DNA from: Symbiodinium natans
Lineage: Eukaryota; Sar; Dinophyceae; Suessiales; Symbiodiniaceae
Assembly: GCA_905221605.1 (NCBI GenBank)
Contig: CAJNDS010002302.1
Location: 1,195,463-1,259,462, forward strand
Length of the DNA: 64,000 nucleotides
Direction: 5' to 3'
The notes beneath the pieces were generated by a model, which did no database searches, had not been told where the DNA came from, and saw only the letters and a program-made list of their open reading frames with translations. The position numbers and the translations under genes were made by a program. Positions 24,214 through 36,200 of this stretch are shown in pieces; the first letter of the stretch is position 1; the number at the start of each line of letters is the position of its first letter.

Positions 24214-24277
24214 GACGTGCAGGCTCTGGCCGCGGCGCGCTTTGCCCGGGGGGCTTTCCTTGGCCCTTGGATACCAG
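24214..24277 (+). CDS. exon candidate
   Basis: After a CCCTAAA array and cccgcaag it reads DVQALAAARFARGAFLGPW to a GC donor (ccag/gccccc). The ALAAA segment is helix-like and could be a divergent ankyrin helix. TTTAGGG-like units follow within 30 nt. Confidence 0.32.
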
Positions 24278-24701
24278 GCCCCCCTGAGCTCAACGTGAGG
24301 GTTTTAGGGTCCGGGTTTGCGGACCTAGTCCCTAACCCTTAACCCCCCCTAAACCCTAAACCCTAAACCCTAAACCCTAAACCCTAAACCCTAAACCCTA
24401 AACCCTCATTCAAGGGGGGGGGGGCTTAGTGTTTCCGGGTTGCAAGGCTGTTAAGGGCTGCAAAGGGTGGTCTAGTTCCAAAAGGGTTTTCTAGGTCACG
24501 GGGTTGCCATGGGCCTCTCAAGTCAAAGAGTTTAGGGTTTTTTGGCTTAGGGCTTAGGGTTTAGGGTTTAGGGTTTAGGGTTTAGGGTTTAGGATTTAGG
24601 GTTTAGGGTTTAGGGTTTTTTGGCCTAGGGCTTAGGGTCTAACTCTCCGAGAGCAAATGGTGCTTGCCGAGGAAGAGGAGGGCTACCTGGGATGATTCTC
24701 A

Positions 24702-24770
24702 CACCTTGGAGGTTCAGGGTGCGTATAACAAGATTAGAAGTGTAGTTATATCCCACTTATTTTAAGTGGC
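24702..24770. mobile_element. family A element, left half
   Basis: CTTGGAGGTTCAGGGTGCG then GTGTAGTTATATCCCACTTA. Confidence 0.55.
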
Positions 24771-25336
24771 TGCACCCAGATGAAGACCTAATGGATCTTG
24801 AAGACTCTGCGAGTGTGCGAGGCTCGCGTCAGCAAAGTAGCTACTGGTACTGCAGTCCTAGTGCGCGTCTGGAGTCTTGTGTCAGATGTTTACACAACAC
24901 TCAAGGACATAGGATCTGGATCGCATCGTCGGAGCTGTTGTTCGTCGTGATCCGAGACTCCCTGCGTTTGAGATGCCCCAGGGCCCTGCCACAGCCACAA
25001 GAATTTTCTTGGAACCGTGCAAAGACCTCCCAGATGTAAACCCCAGTAGCGCGACAAAGCTTTACGCTTCGAAGCCGATGGTCACAAGTGCTTCTGCAAT
25101 GAGTTATTCTCCGGTCAGGACCAGTGCCGCGAGGCTAGAATTGAAATCGAAGTAACGTGCGTTTTTCATCATGTCTGAAGTAATGAAATAGAAGCGCACT
25201 TGCGGAGCCAAGGTTACTGGACTGATACATGAGTATTCCCAAGAGTTTGATCCCAATGATGTGAGGGCAAAGTGGCCAAGACCCGATTATGTGGGTTCGG
25301 AGGTTCTCGCTTCGATGCTAGACGGTCAAGAGTCTC

Positions 25337-25459
25337 CTAGGTAGGATATGGGGGGCCCTTTAAAGGGAACCCCTTCTGAACCCTCTTCCGGCTCTCTTAA
25401 ACAGGGACCTTATTCAGAGGGTCTCTATCCCCAAGGGTCCCCCTAATCCTATCCCCTAG
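25337..25459. mobile_element. family E element
   Basis: CTAGGTAGGATATGGGGGGC at left, CCCTAATCCTATCCCCTAG at right; interior TCTCTTAAACAGGGACC is shared with the other two copies. Confidence 0.78.
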
Positions 25460-25871
25460 AGTCAAGACTGTCACTATCAGGCAGATCTTGTTCATGAACT
25501 TCAGCAAAGTCAGCCGATTGAGGGTGCTCCAAAACTTACTTGCTGAACCCTTGCGTGACTTGAAACCCCAAACCCTAAACCCTATTCCACAATCCACCCT
25601 AAACCCAAATCCAAACCTAAACCCCAAACCCTAAATCCCGGCCCTCGCACATTCTCACAAAGTCTCTGTCGAGGGCAGCGGCTCGCGATGGTGTTGGCGG
25701 CTTGCGAGGCTGTCGGGTTCTTTTGTGTAACTTTACGCTATAAACCCGATAAAGCCTACAAACCAAACAACATTGCCCCTACAAAACCCTTTAGCCCAGA
25801 ACCCTACTCGGCGGGTCAGGGCACTCATAACCCAGTTCTAGGTGTTACCCTAATCGGGTTAGAATTGGGGT

Positions 25872-25923
25872 GCTGAGAACAGTTATACTTGGGTTACTAA
25901 GTACCATGAACCCCCAAGTAGAA
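25872..25923. mobile_element. family A element, right end
   Basis: TTGGGTTACTAAGTACCATG then AACCCCCAAG, the right terminal repeat. Confidence 0.6.
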
Positions 25924-26457
25924 CCCTACTAACCCATGTTGTCCTCAAGGCCGGGCCTACTGCACGTCGTCGCATGTTTTGCGTGCTTGCGTTGTTCGCC
26001 TTCTGCCAGGCCATCAACGATTACCCCAATCCAAAAAAGGGGCTGCTCACACACCTTGACACATTTGCCATTCACAGCTCCTTGCGAGCTATGTTCGGCA
26101 CACCCGTTCGCTTCATTAAGCCGTTAAGCAGCATGCTTCTGCGATGCAGCCTGCTCGCATCATCGTGCTCAACCCCCTAAGCCCCCAAGCACTAAACTCC
26201 ACACACGCTTGGTCTGAAACCCGAACTCGATTCTACGAACCAGAGATAAAGCAGCTCAGCCACATGTGGCCAGCAGGCAGAGTCCGCAGATGCTTGCCCG
26301 ACCCTCACGTTAAGGTTCTGGGTGAAAGGGCGTGCCTGTCTAACGGCTTGCTTCACAGCCTCTTCATGTTTGACGCATGTCCCCAGTGTTTTAAGGGTAC
26401 AAGTAAGCAGGTATAGTGTTATGTTATTGTATTGGGTTGCCTAACTTACGGAGATGC

Positions 26458-26547
26458 GGTGTGTGTGTGTGTGTGTGTATAATGTATATATATATATATA
26501 TATATTATGTATATCTGTATATGTATATACATATATATATATATAAA
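26458..26547. repeat. GT then AT microsatellite
   Basis: A (GT)n run followed by AT-rich dinucleotides. Confidence 0.93.
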
Positions 26548-26848
26548 TGGGTGGGGGTTAGGGGTTTGGAGTTTGGGGATTTTTTGGGGGGTGGTTTGAG
26601 CTGCGCAAATCCGATATTTCCTACCGAAATACCCAAGAAACTCGCAGCACCCATGTACCCACAGTAGAAAACACACAAGAATGCTTGGGTAGTTACATGG
26701 TCATGGTCCCTTGAATCGGCCCTTACATGGAGACCCGCCCCTACATACCATACGAAGGGACCATGTACCTACCCTGAAGAAAGAAGTGGATGTACAGGAA
26801 GTTGGGCGCCGAGCTTTTTGTACAGAAGGATCTGGGATTTCAAGGGGC

Positions 26849-27008
26849 GGGTTTAGGGTTTAGGGTTTAGTGTTTAGGGTTGAGGGTTGAGGGTTGAGGA
26901 GGGTTTAGGGTTTAGGGTTTAGGGTTTAGGGTTTAGGGTTTAGGGTTTAGGGTTTAGGGTTTAGGGTTTAGGGTTTAGGGTTTAGGGTTTAGGGTTTAGG
27001 GTTTAGGT
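26849..27008 (+). repeat. TTTAGGG array, more than 20 units
   Basis: The longest uninterrupted TTTAGGG run in the left half (26895-27008). Confidence 0.96.
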
Positions 27009-27231
27009 CTTACTTCTACAAGGTTTCGGGGCTTCGGTCGGGCATTGTTCACGAAGGCGCGTTTACACCCCCTTTGGGTCGGCTCCTCACCCACAGGGTA
27101 CGTAAATCCTGAAACCCCTAGCCTACGTAAAGCCGTAAACCCTAAACCCTATCCTACGTAAAGCCGTACACCCTAAACCCTACACCCCAAATTCCAGACA
27201 ACCCCAAAGCAGCTTGAGACATTTTTTTGAG

Positions 27232-27284
27232 TTTGACCGAGGCTTCTCGCTGCTTGCGGCCGAGGCTGCAGACCTCATCCCCAG
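27232..27284 (+). CDS. ankyrin-like exon
   Basis: After atttttttgag the frame reads FDRGFSLLAAEAADLIP and ends in phase 2 at a GC donor (ccag/gcgcca). G-x-S-x-L-A-A-E fits the helix 1 of an ankyrin repeat loosely. The phase is compatible with an acceptor at 28140. TTTAGGG repeats start about 25 nt downstream. Confidence 0.48.
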
Positions 27285-30200
27285 GCGCCACACCTTGGTG
27301 ATGAGGGGTTTAGGGTTTAGGGTTCAGGGTTTAGGGTTCAAGAACTGTCCTAAGGGGTCCATGTTCATGTATCATCATGATGAGGGCCTAGGGCTTGTAG
27401 GCTTGAGGGTTTCGGAGGCTAGGGTTCAGGGTTTAGGTTTAATACTCTTTTTGGGGTCCATGTACTTTGGTTTTGGGGTTTTGGGGTTTAGGGTTTCGGA
27501 CGCCCTAAACCCTAAACCCCAAACCCCAGACCCTAAACCCTAAACCCTAAACCCTAAACCCTAACCCCTTTTCAGGTTTATGGAGCTTAGGGCTCAGGGC
27601 TTGGGCACTTAGCTCACGGGTCCTCACGAAACCGGGTGCAGCAGGCTCGTTCTGCTGGGCATGCTGTGCCTCGTCATTGTGCTAGTAAGAGCTAGCATCC
27701 TGTCGGCCATTGGCAGTTTGTGTCAGTTGGATCCGAGGGACTAACTTCTCTAGCCTCGGCTTGGCACCTGGCCCTGAAGAACCCTAAGCCGTAAGCTCCA
27801 ACAATCTCCCCCCCACCACCAAAACACCCTCAGGCACTTGCTGTTGGTTATTTAGTGTTTACGGTTTAGGGTTCAGGGTACCCTATATAGAATATTTTTC
27901 CTTTAAACACCTTATTCCCTCATTCCCTACTAACCAACAGTAAGTCTAACCCAGACCCCTGGAAAGATCCAAAAAGTAGATCCCCTTGAAGAGTTCCGAA
28001 GAATGACCCAACAGAAATGCGGGGTACTATTTAACCCGAGAGCCCCGAAACCCCAAGCCCTAAACCCTAAGCCCTAAACCCTAAACCCTAAACCCTAAGC
28101 CCTAAACCCTAAACCCTAAACCCTAAACCCTAAACCCAGGCAGGCACCTAACTGGCCTTCGGAGGGCGAGGGCACCACAGCGCTGCACGTCGCCGCCGCG
28201 GGAGCCTCAGGCTTCCTGTTGGTTAGTAGTTTAGGGTTTAGGGTTTAGGGTTTAGGGTTTAGGGAGTAGGGTGAGGGAATTGCCCACGTTACCCCTTAAA
28301 GGGTGTATATAAGTGTATATGTATATATATATATAAATACATATTATCCCTTTAAGGGTGTATATAAGTATGTGTATATATAATATATAAAGGATATAGG
28401 GTGCCTCGTTCCCTTCTTCCCTACTAAGCAACAGTATGCAAGTTGCCCACGTGGCTCAAACGGCTTTCACCAAAAGGGGGTTTGCTTATGCTAGGGTTTA
28501 GGGGGTCCAGGGTCTGGGGTTTCAGGTTTAGTGTTCAGGGTTTAGTGGTAAGGATTCAGGGTTTCCGGTCTTGGACCTATGGTGCTTTTGCTAAAAAGTA
28601 GCCTCAACCCGATAAGGCTTACGTTAAGAACCCAAAATTGACTTTCTAGGATTCCAGGTCCTAGGAATCCTAAAAGGGGGTTGAGAGTAAGAACCTGCAA
28701 AAAACATGTTTGGGTTCTGAAGGAAAACCCTGAACCCCAAACCCTCTGTGGGCAGCATCTTGTTGGATACCGTCGAATTTCATCATGCCTTGGCATCGTG
28801 CCAGTCATGGAATGCAGGCTTGGCAGGGTTTAGGGTTTAGGGTATAGGGTTTAGGGCTTAGGGTTTAGGGTTTAGGGTTTATGGTTTAGGGTTTAGGGTT
28901 CAGGGCTACTAGATGAGCTGCATCAGTGGCTCACAAAACCCTCGTCGAAGTGCTCTCGGCCCGGTGATGTTCGACTTTTTCCCACAAAGGGCCCTATACC
29001 CTAAACCCTAAACCCCATACCCTAAACCCTGGACCCTAAACCCTAAACCCGAAACCCATAGGGTATCAGAGCTAAAGGGTCCATGTACCTTTTAAGAAAA
29101 TGTGTTTGCGGCTTTAAAAGGGGTTCCCATACACTAGCTTTAGGGCGCAAGTATGTACTATAGAGGCGTACTTACTGTTGGTGAGTAGGGAAGGAGGCAA
29201 TGAGGTACCCTTTTTATTCCCTTAAAGGGTATGGGGGGATATGGGGTACCTTATTCCCTCATTCCCTACTAACCGCCCTAAACCCTAAACCCTAAGCCCT
29301 AAACCCTAAACCCTAAACCCTGAACCCTAAACCCTAAACCCTAAACCCTAAACCCTAAACCCTGAACCCTAAACCCTATAAACCCTAAACCCTATAAACC
29401 CTAAATAAACAAGAGTAAGCTAAGGGAGAGCAAGGGTTCTCATCAGTTGGCTCAGCGACTTCCTCTGAAGATACGGGCCCGCCCGCTGAAGCTTCAAGCA
29501 GTGGCATGCCTTGGCGCTCGCCAACTGGGGGCCCCTAAACCCTAAAACCTAAAACCTAAACCCTAAACCCTAAACCCTAAACCCCAAACCCCAAACCCTA
29601 AACCTATGTGGTTGACACGTCCAGTGCCTTTTGTTTTGATCCCACACGCTGTTGGCCAGGCGTGCCCGTCCTGCCGGCCCCCAAACCTTGGACCCTAAAC
29701 CCTAAACCCTAAACCTAAATTTAAAGCAGCCCTTGTTGAAGCTCAGGGGGCAGTTGCGGAGCCTCTCTACAGGAGGAAACCCTAGACCGCTGAATCGTAC
29801 AAAGCCCCAAAATCCTCCAAAAGAGCAAGACTCCAAAAACATAAACCCTAAACACCTGATCCTGAGCCCTACGCCTTGAAGGCACGAATCCCGAACGCCC
29901 TTGGCCAGATGACATCGGGTACCTCATTCCCGTTTTCCCTGCTAAGAACCAAACCCAACGTCCGACTATCAGGTCCGATTGGGGTGCGCAGGGCTTCTAT
30001 GGCTTCTGGGGCATTAGGGCTTACTGTTACAGGGTAAACCTTCAACCCTAATCCCTAAAACCCTAAACCCTATCCCTAAACCCTAAACCCTAAACCCTAA
30101 ACCCTAAGCCTTGCAGCTGCGTGATGTTGACTCTTCGGGGGTCTTCTCTGGGCCTTTGGCCTCAGGTTCGGAACTTCTTGGCGACCGTGAGGCATTTTTG

Positions 30201-33200
30201 GTTTGAGGGGGTGTTTGAATTTCGGAGGCCTGATTTGGGGTTCAGGGTTTAGGGTTTAGGGTTTAGGGGTTTAGAGGTTTAGAGGTTTAGGGTTTAGGGT
30301 TTGGGGTTTTGCAGGTCTAGGTTTAAGGCTTAAATTCGAGGCTTAGGACTTCTAAGGTTGAGGCTCTGGGATTTGGAGTTCGGGTCTAGACTATTAGGGT
30401 TTAGGGCTTAGGGCCTCCATGCTTGGCATGTTGAGGGTCCTCTCGCGAGGGGTTACCTCGGCCAAAAGATCCCTAAACCCGGAATCCCGGAGCGCGAAAG
30501 TCGAACCTCACGCCCGTGCAGTTCTTGGCGGTGTCCCCCCCCCCCCCCCCCCCGAGCCAAACCCAGCTTACCACGTTTGTTCAGCGTTTCAGGCTGCTAC
30601 CCTAGCCCCAAACTAAAACCCTGAAGCTCTAAAGCCCTGAAACTCTAAGGACCGAAGCCCCAGCCCCTAAACTCCCTAGACTCTAAAGCCCTGTAAACCC
30701 GAAGACCTGAGCGCCCTCAACGGTCAAAAGCCCGGAAAGCCCCAAAAGACCCAAAAGCCCAAACAAAAACCCAAAAAGCCCTAATCCCCTTGAAAGCCCC
30801 CCCCCCCCCCCCCCCGCCCAAGTCACCAAGTCTGGCAAGGCCCTAAACCCCAAACCCTAAACCCCAAACCCTAAACCCCAAACCCTAAACCCAAACCCTA
30901 AACCCCAAACCCTAGACTCCAAACCCTAAACCCTTAACCCCAAAACCGAAACACCCTCAACAGCCTCCCAAAGTCTGGCAAAGAGGCTGCTGCTGGATTG
31001 GCGGGCGGATCCCGAGAGCCGGAGCAGGGCTGGCCTCACCGTGCTGGACTCTCCCTCTTCCTGGCTGCTGTTTAGGGTTTAGGGTTTAGGGTTTAGGGTT
31101 TAGGGTTTAATTAGGGTTTAGGGTTTAGGGTTTGTTTGGGGTTTAATTAGGGTTTAGGGTTTAGGGTTTAGGGTTTAGGGTTTAGGGTTTAGGGCTTAGG
31201 AACCCCCCCCAAAGAATGAAAGATATTGATCCCTATATGACCCTGATAAGGCGCCTCACCGTGCTGGGCTCGCTCCACGTGCTGCCATGTCGTGTTTTTG
31301 GTGTGTTTTGGCATTCGGGGAGGGTTCAGGGTTCAGGGTTCAGCGTTCAGGGTTTAGGGTTTAGGGTTTAGGGATGAGGGTTTGGGGTTTGGGGTTTGGG
31401 GTTTGGGGTTTGGGGTTTGGGGTTTGGGGTTTAGGGTAACTACTGGTTGCTTAAGGTCCCCCAGAAGATAAAAGACATTGACCCCTATATTACCCTGATA
31501 AGAAAGCATGTGTTCCATTCGTTGGGGGATTCTTAGCAACTAGTAGCTTTTGGGGAGGGCGTTTAAAGGGGTTTGGGGCTGTAGGGTTTTAACGGAGTGC
31601 AGGCTTTCGTGTTTTGGCCGGGAGTTTAGAAAAAGTTAGATTAGGGCTAGGGGTTCAGGGTGTAGGCAAAAGGAAAAATGTTTACTCATGTAATCCAGCG
31701 AATATGCACATTCACTTTCAGTTTATGCGAAACCGAGGTATACAGGTGCCTTGAAAGGAAGGGGGTCTAAAGGTAAGATTTTAGGTTTTAGGAGTTTTGG
31801 TCTCGGGCATTTGGGGCCTTTGGGAGTTTCGGGTCTGGGATTTGCAGAAGCAGTGAACGTAAAATTTTGTGAAAGTAGGTGATGGTCAAATCTTCCCAGT
31901 GTCTGAATCCTCGTCCGTGCGAGGGCCAGTATTTGTGAAGGGTGAGTTGTCATTGTAGGGCTTGTAGTATTCGATCTTGTGGTACGCTTGTGAAGAAGCC
32001 GGCCAGGTCTGCTCTGGAATCCTGTTGGTTGCGTTGCATGTAGGTACGGAGATCAGGAAAGGCCTGGTAAGAGTTCTGCTGTGGTAAAGTGTCGGGGTAG
32101 GCGAGGTGGATGACGTTGGTCAGGGTCTGGGCCACCACCGAGAATAGCTTCTTGGCGAAGTCTTGGGCGAAGGAGACGATGGGTCTGGACTTGATGAAGC
32201 CCTTCTTGCGTTTGGGAAAAATGGGCCCCCCTGAACCCTGAAACCCCATAATCCCTAAGCCACGCCTCGAGTGTGAGCCCTGGAAGGCTGTCGTGAAACA
32301 GCAGCCTCAGTGCAAGTCACGGAGTACGACCCTTTCCAAGGTCCAGAAGGCTGGAGGCTGCATGTGGTTGCCGGACGTCACCTGATGCAACCAGGGCGGA
32401 CACCGAACTCTTGATGCACTTAAACCCTAAACCCTTAAACCCTAAACCCTAAACCCCAAACCTTCACCCTAAACCCTAAACCCTACTCACAAGAAGTCTT
32501 GCCCCGCTCGCTGCGTGAAGGACTCTGCGATCAACGCCGGCTCCACCACGGTTGCACATCTGCTCCTTCGCCCTAATCATAGGGCCCTTCTTAAGGGAGG
32601 AAGGTTCATGAGGGGTAATTACGTAGGTACCGAGGAACTTTAGGGAAGCTTAGGGAGCCTTAGGGAGCAGTAGGGAGTATTCGGGAACCTTGCGTAATAT
32701 ATCCCCCATTGAACCCCCCCCCCCTCCTCCCTACAAGAACCTTATCACCTAGCCTAGGTTGACTAGGCGGCTTCAGGCTGAAGGTCTTAGGGCTTGGGCT
32801 GGTAGGGTGTTGAGTGTTTGGGTTTAGGGTTTAGGGTTTAGGGTTTAGGGTTTAGGGGTTTTAGGGTTTAGGGTTTCGGGTTTAGGGTTTAGGGTTTAGG
32901 GTTTAGGGTTTAGGGATCTTAAACGTATCTTTACCAGCGTGGTTTCCCTCCTTCAGGAGATCGCGCTAGTCATCTTATCTGGTCCGCCATCCCGCACCCC
33001 CCCCCCCCTCCACCCCGCCCCCGCCCCCTCATTTCGATTCTCCGCTTCACTTTTGAAATCTTTAAATGGTCGCATGCTTCACGCTCGATGAATGGGATCT
33101 TTGCATATTTAGGTACTACAACGCTCTCAACGCCTGAAAGTTGAGCTTCTTTTCCCCACCTGAGTTTGGTAACTACAGTTATCCTGTATAAACACTTCAA

Positions 33201-36200
33201 GCACAAACAGGGCACCCTTCTTAGTCCTAGGCTACTGGGCAACGTAGGCAGTGTGGTTTGACGGATCGGAGGGCACCTAGCGTTCCCCCACTACCTGTAT
33301 GTAGAACAGGTCGCTCAACATTAGTACCCCTCATTTAAGCAAATCCTGAACTCTAAACCCTAAAGCTCCAAAGAGCCCAAAAGTAGGTATATTTTCTTGG
33401 ACTTTAGAACCCAATAGTAGGTATTATTGGTATACTTGGAACCCTTTTAAAACTCTCAAGCCCGATTGTGCCTGAGGCTTCTCGACCGCGGCGCTGGCAC
33501 CTCCCAGCCCCAGGAGCACATCGAAGTTGCATGTTCCCATGCTCTGCGGTTTCGGGTCTGTTTTTGGTTTTTTTGGTTCGGGTGGTTTTCGGAGTTTGAA
33601 ACCGTTTCTTGTTGGAGGGGGCTCGGGATTTTGGGGGGCTTGAGGCATGTTTGTGAAGGTGTGTTGCTTGTTTTGTTTGGTTCGCTTGGGCTTTGAGCGT
33701 TTAGGGTTTAGGGTGTAGGGGACCCTAAACCCCAAACCCCAAAGCTTCTAGGCTCCGGAGAGCTTTAGGAGCTTTAGGGGGGGGGACGTGGGGGGGGGGG
33801 GGGGGGGTGCTCATAGTTTCCTGGGTCATGAATCCCCAACGTGGGGTCTTATCTAGAATCTAGGGCTTAGGGTTTGGGGTTTTGGGTTTGGGTATATAAA
33901 GCATAGACTTTGGGATGTTCCCCCGTATGCTAACAGTCCTTAATCGGGATCATAGTACCCCCTATTAGAAAATCCCGATTAAGGACTGTTAGTATAAGGG
34001 GAAACACCCCAAGGTACATGAACCATAATTCTTGTAGGGTTCACTTGGTCCCCAAGGTTTAGGTGTTGAGGGGGATCCGCAGGTCAGGCTCCACGGTTCT
34101 TGGGGGTTTGCTGGGGGTTGCTGGGTCTGTTGCCTTGGGCTCAGAGCATCAGAGCGGTATTTAGGGAAGATGCGCTACACTGGCTTTAGGGAGTTGACAC
34201 GGGCCTCGGGTCAAAGCCCCAAGCTAAGTTCCATCGCAGGATTTCATTTGGTCACTTCTCTAAATGATGTCACGATCCCGAATGTCTAGGGTACCCGAGA
34301 AGGGGGACCCTGATTTACAGAACTGACCACCTGAACTTTCCCAGCACACCCATGTACACCCTACCTTAAGAATCTAAAACCTACTTTTCTGCAGGTTATT
34401 ACTATAACACCCCTAGCTAAACTACAATCTTAACAAAAGGTTTGGGGGTTCTTACCCTTAGGCTCAAAATAGCCCAAGAACCTTATACAAGAAGGCCTGT
34501 GGCCCCAAAAAACCCAGATTAAGAGGCTCCAAGGGCCTCAGGGTTAAGGTAACCCCAAAACCCGACATCCATGTTCAAAAAGGACGCCCTGCTCGTCGCC
34601 GCAGGAAGTCGAGGCCGAGAACATATGTATATATATATATATATTTTGTTATATTTGTTTATTTATTTATATTTATTTATTTTTGTATTTTCCTGTGCTC
34701 CCGAATCCGTCATCTAAACCCTACCTGGGACGCTATTTACCGACAGTCTGTGGCAAGTCTCCCCTTTTTAGTAGGTCAATAGTCAATAGCCCTTCAACTG
34801 TAGGTAAATCGGGCCCCCCAGATAAAGAAGTTGAAAACCCGGAGGCCTCACCATGCTGTACCTTAAGAAGGGCCTGTGTACCTAAATAGGGTTTAGGATT
34901 CCGGGTTTTAGGGTTTAGGGTTTAGGATTCAGGGTTTTTAGGGCCCACGCCCATGTACCTAAATCGGGAAGACTTGGGCCTTCAAGCGCCTCCTTCTTCT
35001 AGGGACTTCAAAGGCCCCCCAAGTAATTAGAAGAATATGGTTACGTGAAGTTATTGCGTGGATTTTGGGCAACGTCCTCAGGACTCGAACTGCCGAAGAC
35101 AGAACGAAAGGTACATGGACCCTTAGGGTACGATTGTCGGGGAGCCTCATTGGTTCAGTTTTTGGGTTGTTGCGTTGTTGATCCCGGATTGAGGGCCTCT
35201 AGACCAAAACGAGGACCTGGAGGGCACTCAAGTTCAGAACTCAAATTGAAGGTTCTGGGTTCCGGGCTTAGGGTTTAGGGTTTAGGGTTTAGGGTGACTT
35301 AGGGAAACTGGTACCCTGCAGCATCTTCAATTCAAGTGGTTTATTTCTTTTTGGGTTTTGGGGAGCAGCGCGCTTCCCTTGCGGTCGCACCCTAATTACT
35401 CCCCATGAGCCTTGTGAAAGCCCAAAACCCTACAACCTTTCAACCTAATGTCTCATGGCAGAAAAAGGGTTTAGGGTCTAGGGTCTAGGGTTTAGGGTTT
35501 AGGGTTTAGGGTTTAGGGTTTAGGGTTTAGGGTTTAGGGTTTAGGGTTTAGGGTTTAGGGTTTAGGGTTTAGGGCTAGGGTTTAGGGTTTAGGGTTTGGG
35601 AACCCTGCCTTGGGTAAATGGGTGTAGGTCCTGTGTCCCAAGAAGGAGGACCAAGAGGAGGAACGCGCCGAAGGTGACAGGGCCAGAAGAGAGAACGACA
35701 CCGGGGGCGGCAGTGCTCCGACATCTAAGCCCTAAATCCTAAACCCTAAACCCTAAACCCTAAACCCTAAACCCTAAACCCTAAACCCTAAACCCTGAAC
35801 CCTGAACCCTGAACCCTGAACCCTGAACCCTGAACCCTGAACCCTGAACCCTAAACAGGCAGACCGAGAGTTGTCAGCCAGCAGCCTTCCTTGTTTGGAC
35901 CATATAACTATATATTAGATATAGTTATGTTCATATATGTATACATGGATTCTTCTTTTTTAGTTTTTTTTTAGTTTGGGGGGCGGGGGGAGGGGAGGGG
36001 GTTCTTATGCGTTTTTGCAGGCTTGTGGGTTTTAGGGTTTTAGGGTTTAGGAATGATGGTGTCAAGGTTCCAGGGCTCAAGTACCTCATGCTTTAAGGTT
36101 TAGGGTTTAGGGCCGGAATCCTCAACCCTTCAACCCAGCGCTTGCAGGACTGGATTCACTGGCGCCGCGGCTGATCCAGGAGTGCAGATTCTTGGTTTAG

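Larger units (their letters stand above)
24646..26420. other. unique sequence, few telomere repeats
   Basis: Open frames at 24791-25039 and 25936-26416 (such as FAFCQAINDYPNPKKGLLTH) are protein-like in composition but match nothing I recognise. They could be exons of an unidentified gene or an old transposon. Confidence 0.4.
31502..34582. other. intron sequence of ankyrin gene
   Basis: Apart from the antisense reverse-transcriptase fragment, a TTTAGGG array (32820-32918) and a family F element, nothing coding is seen. Confidence 0.5.
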
